In this document: one piece after another, positions 56,613 to 64,000 of the stretch | How positions within the stretch are numbered: the stretch's first letter is position 1 | Layout: each line of letters opens with the position of its first letter | NCBI GenBank assembly: GCA_002105175.1 | Contig: MCGE01000001.1 | Coordinates: 1-64,000 of the forward strand | DNA from: Absidia repens | Lineage: Eukaryota; Mucoromycota; Mucoromycetes; Mucorales; Cunninghamellaceae | DNA length: 64,000 bases | Direction: 5' to 3' | Made by a program: the position numbers and the translations under genes | Notes under the pieces: generated by a model | What the model saw: the letters and a program-made list of their open reading frames with translations, nothing else | Databases searched by the model: none | Told to the model about the DNA's origin: nothing

Positions 56613-57211
56613 CTAAGATCGTTTGGTGAAGGAATTGGCTTGGTCTACCCGTAATTGCTGTATCGTCGCCTCTGTGTATTGTTGTTGTTCAAAGGAGTCT
56701 GGAGGTCTAGATGATTGAGGTTGAAATTGGTAAGACGAATAAGAAGTTTGTTGTTGCTGCTGTTGCTGTTGCTGTTGTTGTTGAGAATACTGCAAAGATG
56801 TTGCTTGTGCTGAGTATGATGGTGTCGATAATAATGGAGGTGGTGTGGATGCATGGTAGTGTCGAGTGGAACTGGATTGATGAAAATGGTCGCCGTATGA
56901 CCCTTGTTGCGGATACCTTCGACCTAACAAAAGCAAAAACCGGTTCATTCACGTATAATTTATTTCCCTTCCCAACCCTTTTCAAAGTGTTTTACTTACT
57001 TTGATCCGCCATTGATGTGTTGATATAATACTGATTTCCTGGAGAAACGGTAGATGAATTTATCGGCCAAGATCGCTGTTGAGCACCGGAACCAGCCCAG
57101 TGCGGCCCCGCATTGTTGGAGTCGAAATATGTTGATGGTCGTTCGCTATAGACACGATAAAGAAAACAACAAACAAATCAGTACCGTACTACGATGATAC
57201 AATTCTTAAGT

Positions 57212-57245
<34 letters not shown>

Positions 57246-58823
57246 GTAATATTACCCGTAAGAAGAGTGCATAGAATACATGCTCTGTGACGAAGTTGGA
57301 GGAGGTGCTCGCAATTCCAAGGCAGAGGAGGAAGCAGGCAATGAAGATCCAGTAGATCCCGCCGAAATCGATGTAGGTACAATTGAGTCCGTTTGGTGTT
57401 GATGCTGATGCTGAATATGGTCGTACTGATCGTATTGACGAGGCCGCTTGTCAATAAGTCGTGTTTGCATATGAGGTGAGTCGTCATCGGATTCTTGTCT
57501 TTTCCCAGTTTTTCGTCGTTGTCGAAGTTCTTTGCGAATACGTATTTTTAACCCTTGATCAGCAAAGGATCGTGATAAAAACGTTGATTCTTCCATACCA
57601 GGGAATCTAAAAGACAGCATATTAACAACACATTTATATCATCATCATTCACTTGCCAAACACTTTTTGATAGACTTACTTTTTAGCTGAGTATACAATG
57701 AATTGGTCCGACAGAATCGATTTGCAATGGAATACTTCTTTTCTATAATCATGATATAATACACAAAAATGTTCAGCAATTCAAATTCTATATTGTTCTC
57801 CTTCCTTTTTTTTTTTTTTTTTTTTTTTTTGTTAACTTACCCAATGATTTCAAATAAACTAAGTTTCAGACAATATTTGCCTTCCATACGGACAGATAGA
57901 TCAGGAAAGACAAAGAAGCCAGCATCAGTGTTGTTTGTGTCCTTGAGGTGATACAGAGATGATACCACGGAACCAGTTGTACTTCGAGTTTTCCCATCAC
58001 GTAATAAATGTACTTCTTCTTCCAGATCTGCAGCCATTAATGAAGCATACATAAAGTAATACGGGTTTTGCAGGTATGTGCTGTATCATAATCAGGTACA
58101 AAAGATGAGTAAAACTGATGGAGTCAAGTACATGATTTTTTTGTTTTGTAAAAATTACTTTGTTTCTAAAGGGGGCAATGATGGATCAACGACACGAAGT
58201 TGGACAATGGCTATTTGAATATATATAAAGAAAGATGAGTATGGGGTCCAGGATGTCGTTTCTTAAAGGCAGACGGATTCAAAGCAAACGGCATTCATTT
58301 ACTTACGTGGAGGATCAATTGGCCGGCGGTCAGCTATAAAAATACAAAAATAACAACATAAGTAATATTATCAATGTTTAGTCTATATGATCAAATAGAG
58401 TTCAAACTATATTCCCTAACCCTTTTTTTTCTTTTGGTATACACACAGCCTACACACCGTACACACAAACAAACCACATCACAGACTATACACAAATATG
58501 TATGTAGTGTTCGCATGCAAATGAGATATGTATCCACAAATCCCCTCCCCCCTCTTTCTCTAGAAATATGTTTTGTTTCTCTTTACCTTTTTCACCTACA
58601 CCACACATACGAGACTGCTTTGGTTGTTGCCTGAATGTCAGTTGAAAGTCACTACAAGTGAATAGTAAAGGCGAGGACGAGAACGAGAGAGAGAGATAAA
58701 GTTAGGAAGATGCAAAACGTGCATTCGCAAAATAATACATAATCTTGGTGGTACTTACATTTCGTGCCTGTTATCACGTCGTTGTTTCACTGTAGCGAAG
58801 TGGTAAGATACTGTGTCATCCAT
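56613..58823 (-). CDS. Velvet-domain transcriptional regulator, copy B (9 exons, 439 aa)
   Basis: Exons: 58823-58759, 58651-58587, 58333-58307, 58210-58159, 58080-57841, 57742-57680, 57606-57256, 57145-57000, 56923-56613; total 1320 nt. The first seven exons have exactly the lengths of those in copy A (65, 65, 27, 52, 240, 63, 351). The velvet core is nearly the same: [81 protein letters not shown]. The only clear changes in the core are conservative; one is R to C in GKYCLKL. The last two exons code a Gln/Ser/Pro-rich tail that is shorter and strongly diverged, including a poly-Gln run. Both copies look intact, so both may be functional, perhaps as alternative dimer partners. Confidence 0.92.
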
Positions 58824-59563
58824 TGGTGCATTGACAGAAAGGAGAAAATAAATGAATAAACAGGGTACGATAAAGTTGTCGTTACTTTTTTGTGATAATG
58901 TTAACTACAAGAGCAAAAGTGATGTCGATGTGATGGTGACAGTAGCAAACAACAACAACAAAAAAGTAGTTTTGTTTGAAGATCTATATCACCAAGCTGA
59001 ATGGAAGAGGAAGGGAAGGGGGACAAATACGATTAAAGAACAAGTGTGCAAAATAATAATAAAAATGAGGACAGAATAATAAAAGGAAAAAGAAAAAGAA
59101 AAAGAAAAAACGACAATAGTGGGGAAGAAAAAAGGAAGAATTGACAGAAAGAAAAAAAAGGATAATACCCAGTTGTCGGAGTTAAATCCAGAAAAAGTGA
59201 TACCGTACAAATCTTTCGAAAACCACGAAGGCATTGCCGATAACCAATTGAAAACCATCCATGTTTATTTTTCGACCAGTGGTACACCTTTTCCAAATGC
59301 TGATCAATAGAATACAAAATCAAACTCCCATATCCCCTAAAATAAATAAAAAACATCCAAACGCTTGTCAATCGATACATACAAACAAGACAGTGCCATC
59401 CCAACTGTCACAATCAAATATCAATGAAAGCATGGATAAAAAGTATTAAACATAAAAAATTTCTTGTTTATTATTAGGAGTTAACAATAAATACCATTAA
59501 GAAAAAAATGGGAGAGAGATGGAAGAGGAATATAAAGGGGAGGGGGTTGAAGAGTGTGAGCGC

Positions 59564-59598
<35 letters not shown>

Positions 59599-59630
59599 GA
59601 GGAGATCATATCTAAAATCTAAGAGTACAA
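58824..59630. other. Intergenic region between RasGEF B and velvet B
   Basis: An 807-bp gap matching the 724-bp gap in copy A. Contains (GAAAAA)n purine sequence near 59085-59110 and an A run at 59564-59595. A couple of open frames are low-complexity. No gene recognised. Confidence 0.4.
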
Positions 59631-62600
59631 CTATAAACCAGATTCTTTTAACCTTCGAGCAATGGTATCTTCGCCACGTTCCCTGTAATAATAACAATAT
59701 TAAAAAGCAAATGTGAATAAAAGGGCATATACTAAAAAACATACACATAACTTTACCTTGGTTCCACCGCCAAACTCAAGTTGTATAAGGTTTCTTCATC
59801 ACGACTTGATTGTAAATGAGTCTTGATGAATTCTTGAATGTCAGGTACCGATTGCAAAATGTAAGGGGTGGATTGATATTGTTGTAATTCCCGAATCACT
59901 TCAGCAGTCTTCATTCTTTTCGCAAAGTTGATCAGGTTGTTGGTTTTTTTTAAAAAGTTGCTGTTACCATCTTCAATAAATGTCAAATCCTGAAGATAAA
60001 TACCCAAAAATGGAATGCATGGTGGATTGACCTTGTGTATAATGTCCCGGTATTCTGTAAAGTTGCGATTCGCCCCCATCAATCGTCGTATCCCTGTCAA
60101 GATGGCGGTTGTCCTAGCGCTCATAGTCTAACATCAGGGAATGTTGGTTTTCTATTAATTAGCCATTCATCCCTTCCTATCCACCCCTGTTTTTCCCTTA
60201 CCTCCCAAGTTCGCTTTAATCGTCCAACAGAACTATTGTCAAAGGCTGACAGAATGGCCATACATGTATTATAATTGTGCAACAGTCGACATTTCTATGA
60301 CAATACACACACATAAGAAAAAAAAAAAAGTCAGAACCATTTGTTCACCACTTTTCTTTTCCGGGTTTACCTCCGCCACATAAATCCAATGTTTGACCAC
60401 TGCAGAGCGTTTTTTCAATTCTTCTTTGCAAAGGATAGAGTCAGTTACCCAAGCTGTCACTTGATTCGAGTATTCAATGGAAGCCTTGACATTAGCGGCA
60501 GTATGCTGTGAATCCGCACGTCCCCAGTTTTTGTCTAAACATTCCACGGGTTTGATTTGGCTGTATAATTTCGAATCCATCACTGTCAGCTGCCGCGCCA
60601 ATTCCAAGGGATCAATTTCAAGGAACCGTAGTCGTTTCATGTTTTTGGGAAGAATCGAAGGTGGCATTTCGGTCGTCCTAACACTGAGCGTCATTTTACG
60701 TAGTTGACTTGAATCTTCTGCATCCATGCGTTTTTGAATCACCTTGCCTAATTGTTCCGCGCCAAATTGCATCGATTCTCGGATCACGTTTTCACTAAAA
60801 CCAAGTAACGTCGGAAGCATCACGCGATCTTCTTCTTCAATGTAGTAAGAGTCAAGCCACGATTTTATTACATTGAATACCCTGTCAGAAACCAAAAAAA
60901 AAAAAAAAAAATCAGTTCCCTCATTCCCCCGATTTTATTTTGTCACTTACCGTAACCGTACTAATTTAAGTTTCTTTTCATTCCATGAGTCTAGATCTTC
61001 ACCAGCTAGTTCCGCCGGTGGTTGTAAAGTGTATCGAGCAAATAAAGCATCAAATAATTCCTCGGTTGTACAGAAGGATCTGTAGGTCAACAAGAATGTG
61101 GTGATAAATTTCGAATCTAAAAGCGTCACCCCCCCACCAAAAAAAAAAAACGTTATTAGATCATGCTATCACTGTTTTTTTTTTTTTACCTAATTGATCA
61201 TGTTGCGTCAATCGCTGCACCAGAGCAATGACCGTGCCACCTTTCACATTGCCTTCCATATTGAAGATGATTTCATTTTGTTTGTAGTCCGCACAGAGAT
61301 ATTCTGGTTTTTCGTTCCCCATGGTCATGAGCGATCCATTGTTCCCAAACCCAGCCGAGGTTGCCGTTGTTGGTGTAGATACAGTGACGGTGGTAGCATT
61401 TGATGTGGAGTGCGTGCCTGAGGCAGTAGTAGTACTGGTCGAAGTGGTGCCATTTGCCAGCATTGAAGGCATCGTCGGGGTACCAGCTCCCCCTCCCATA
61501 ACGGTGTCGCGTCGTTTGGCTGCCAGCAAAGTGTCTTCCCCAAAGAATTTCGCCAGTTTATCTTTGGGAGGGGGGCGTGTATTGGGTGTGCCCGAGGCTC
61601 CGGATGTTGCTGACATAGTAGGCGATAATAATTCCCCATTGCTGCCATACATACTATTATTGTTGCCGGAATGGAATGAATCCACTTCCATATCATCGTC
61701 GTCGTCATGATGGAATAAAGATGGTGAAGAGCCAGGTTGTTGATGAGAGTGAGGGTGATAATAAGAGGAAGATGATGACGAGGGTGGATATTTTGCTGAC
61801 GATGGAGGACTATGGAAGGGAGGTGGGGGTGGTGGTTTGGTGCTGTCTGCTGCTGTGGGATGGACGAGTCCTTCAACAAATCCAGACCCTCCGCCCATGA
61901 GATCATCGTCTGCATATACTTGATCCACAATATCGCCTGTAGTATCTTGTTCAAATAATGTGTCAGGATGGGAGGCAGGTATCGGGGAAGGAGTCATGTC
62001 GTGAATGGGATGGGTGAGAGTGGTGCCGTTGCCGCGTATCGCTATTGATGGCGGTGATTTGTTGCTGTTGTTGTTGTTCATTGCCGCCATGGTTGTCACA
62101 TCACGGCAAATGGTCTGTACACTTTTTTCGATTTCATAAATACATTCTTCCAGGCGTCGATACGTTGATTTGATCAGGGAGATGGGGAGGTCACTATTTG
62201 TAATAGTTTGAGAGGCAATAAATAGTAAACCCATAGCGTTGTAAATAGCTTGTCTAGCCGGGTATCCTTTTGTTGTCAAGTTGGAGTGATCATTATTGTT
62301 GCCAGGGACAATGTTGATATTCCGACTGGAACCACGCCGTTGCTGATGTTGTTGAAGGTGGTGAGGTGGTAAATCATCAACTGCGTTCAAAAATTGACTA
62401 GCTGTATTGGACAAATTTCTGAATTGTGCGACAAGGAGAGGCGCTGTGGTCTTGACCATACTTGGAGCAGAAGCTTGATCGTCCAAAGAAGAGAATGCAT
62501 TGTGGACACTTTCCATAAAAGAAGACATAGCACCACGGATATTATCAGCAAGCACCAAGAGTGTAGTGGATGGATCAGGTCTGTTGCCATTTGCCAGATT

Positions 62601-63936
62601 GGAAGTCGCAATACGCCATCGATGACCGTTTGATAACGAAGAAGACGATGTAGAAGAGGAAGAAGTCGATGAAGAAAGCGACAATGGACCACCGGTACCA
62701 TTATTGAGATCCTGTATGACTAATCGAGGCTTGTCGTCATAAATATCCAGTCGTGAATCCTGTGCCGCCGATAGGAAATTCCGTACATCAACCAAGAGCT
62801 GATCTGCATCCATTTGAAGCTTGTGCAATGCATCATCCTGTGACCACGTACCAGAAGCCGCCTTTGTTGACAAGACTGTTTTTGCCAGAGAAGCAAGCAG
62901 AGCTCGGTGATAGACGCGAAGAGGTTTATTGCATTTGAGATGAGGTGAGCTTTCCTTGTCGACAGTGTTGGAGACATAAAGCATAAGACGAATTCGGTGT
63001 ACTACCATAGCTACATCATCCCGAAGTAAAGCAACTTGTCCTTGTTTGATCGAGTTTTTGAGGGCGTGGATGGCATGGGCGATCAGTGTTGATATTTGGT
63101 TCCAGGTAAGTGGTTGGTTTTCTTGCCGATTTTCCAAACTAGCATTTGTTGCGGCATCATGGGTTCGCTGTGTATTGATGATGTTCTTTATAAAAAAAAA
63201 CAACATAAAGTAGATCAATACTATAGTCCCTCACTCATCACCACACCTTCTTTTCATCTCCTCTATAAAAAGATATGAATTTTTTTCAACTTACCAAATT
63301 TCCGGTTTGAGGGTCAATTTGATCCAGATTCCAAGTAGTTTCATCAGTAAGAAGGTTGCAAAAGTAAACACGACCTTTTGTATCGACCTTTCGTACCCAA
63401 TGCGGTGGTAGAGGTATTTCGTCCGTTATAAGAGGATTAGTGGTGTGGAATGTCGATGTTGGCGTGGGAGAAGATGAGGCAGTAGAAACAGGATGATAAA
63501 TAGTAGCGTTGTTGTCGATAGGAGTGGAACCCATGTTTACATTGGTATTTCTAATTGTAGCGACATCATGTCGTGGAGAAGGAGACATCATCATAGGAGT
63601 TGTGGATGACGGAGGTAAGCTGGGATTGTCAAATTGGGCATCTGCTGGTAACGAATATCGCATTTCCTTGGTTATCACATTGTAATAGTATACTTCAGAT
63701 CCATCTTCTGTTGTTTGAAGAATCCAGTTCGATTTTGTTGGCATTGTCTGCTGCTGTTGCTGATGGTGGTGGTGTTGTTGTTGTTGCTGTTGTTGTAGGA
63801 GGATGTCATCACGATTCAACCGGTGTACCATATCGTCGTTGTCGTTGTCGTTGTCGTTGGCGATATCAGGACAAACTCGTGATGGTTGTCTTGTTGAATC
63901 TTGTTGCTGTGATTTTAAACCAGTGGAAGATTGATC
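59631..63936 (-). CDS. SH3-WW-WW-RasGEF protein (Cdc25-like), copy B; 5' end beyond the window
   Basis: Exons: 63936-63295, 63185-61190, 61116-60951, 60881-60371, 60294-60202, 60127-59757, 59682-59631, 3831 nt in whole codons. The SH3-coding first exons expected from copy A would lie past 64000. Visible domains: two WW-like domains (NWILQTTEDGSEVYYYN and LPPHWVRKVDTKGRVYF), a long Ser/Asn/Pro-rich variable region, the RasGEF N domain (TYRSFCTTEELFDALFARYT) and the catalytic RasGEF domain. Exon lengths in the RasGEF part equal those of copy A (166, 511, 93, 371), and the 123-residue C-terminal block differs at only about three positions. Unlike copy A, the large exon is open throughout (EKSVQTICRDVTTMAAM). 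Confidence 0.92.
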
Positions 63937-64000
63937 CTAGAATAAATGAAAATCGTATAAAAAGATAGAAAAAAAGAAAGAGAGGATAAAAAAAAAAAAG

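Overview
The window is nuclear DNA of a fungus, most likely an early-diverging zygomycete of the Mucorales type. The genes carry many short introns (about 50-100 nt, GTAAG donors), intergenic DNA is AT-rich with long A/T homopolymers, and the gene set is eukaryotic: velvet factors, a Cdc25-like RasGEF, Mss51, a ZIP transporter, an SCY1-like pseudokinase, a GM130-like golgin and an ITFG1/TIP-like protein. The genus cannot be fixed from this sequence. Exon models were built by hand from splice signals. All the multi-exon models give an uninterrupted reading frame of whole codons, except one RasGEF copy that looks frameshifted.

Layout. 1-0.5 kb: decayed Ty3/gypsy integrase end, then an orphan ORF. 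2.0-17.4 kb, all minus strand: tRNA-Ala, a 2-kb TIR element, velvet gene A, SH3-WW-RasGEF gene A, CDP-diacylglycerol synthase, Mss51. A 261-bp divergent promoter then leads to an Lsb1/Pin3-like SH3 gene on the plus strand. 19-24 kb: repeat-rich DNA containing a stray copy of the SH3 gene's 3' end. 24-42.4 kb, plus strand: a 4E-BP-like eIF4E-binding protein, a ZIP zinc transporter, a golgin, an unknown Ser-rich protein, an SCYL2-like pseudokinase, a Coq11-like NAD(P)-binding protein and an unknown protein with a mitochondrial-looking N-terminus. 42.4-45.8 kb: repeats. 45.8-49.5 kb, minus: ITFG1-like protein and a 73-residue membrane protein. 50.6-55.4 kb: a mosaic of nested inverted and direct repeats. 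56-64 kb, minus: a second tRNA-Ala, velvet gene B and RasGEF gene B, which runs off the window.

The main structural result is that tRNA-Ala, velvet and RasGEF occur twice in the same order and orientation, about 52-54 kb apart. The tRNAs are identical. Seven of nine velvet exons and the RasGEF-domain exons have the same lengths in both copies. Copy A alone has a transposon-like insertion between tRNA and velvet, and a 1-bp difference that breaks the RasGEF frame.

The second result is a dispersed repeat family with at least nine copies, in both orientations. Each copy carries a conserved core that can fold into a GGGTTTC/GAAACCC hairpin. Several copies have an upstream CACGTG-type box and a downstream AATAAAATATG, so they look like small transcription units. 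No CRISPR array, plasmid or prokaryotic feature was seen.
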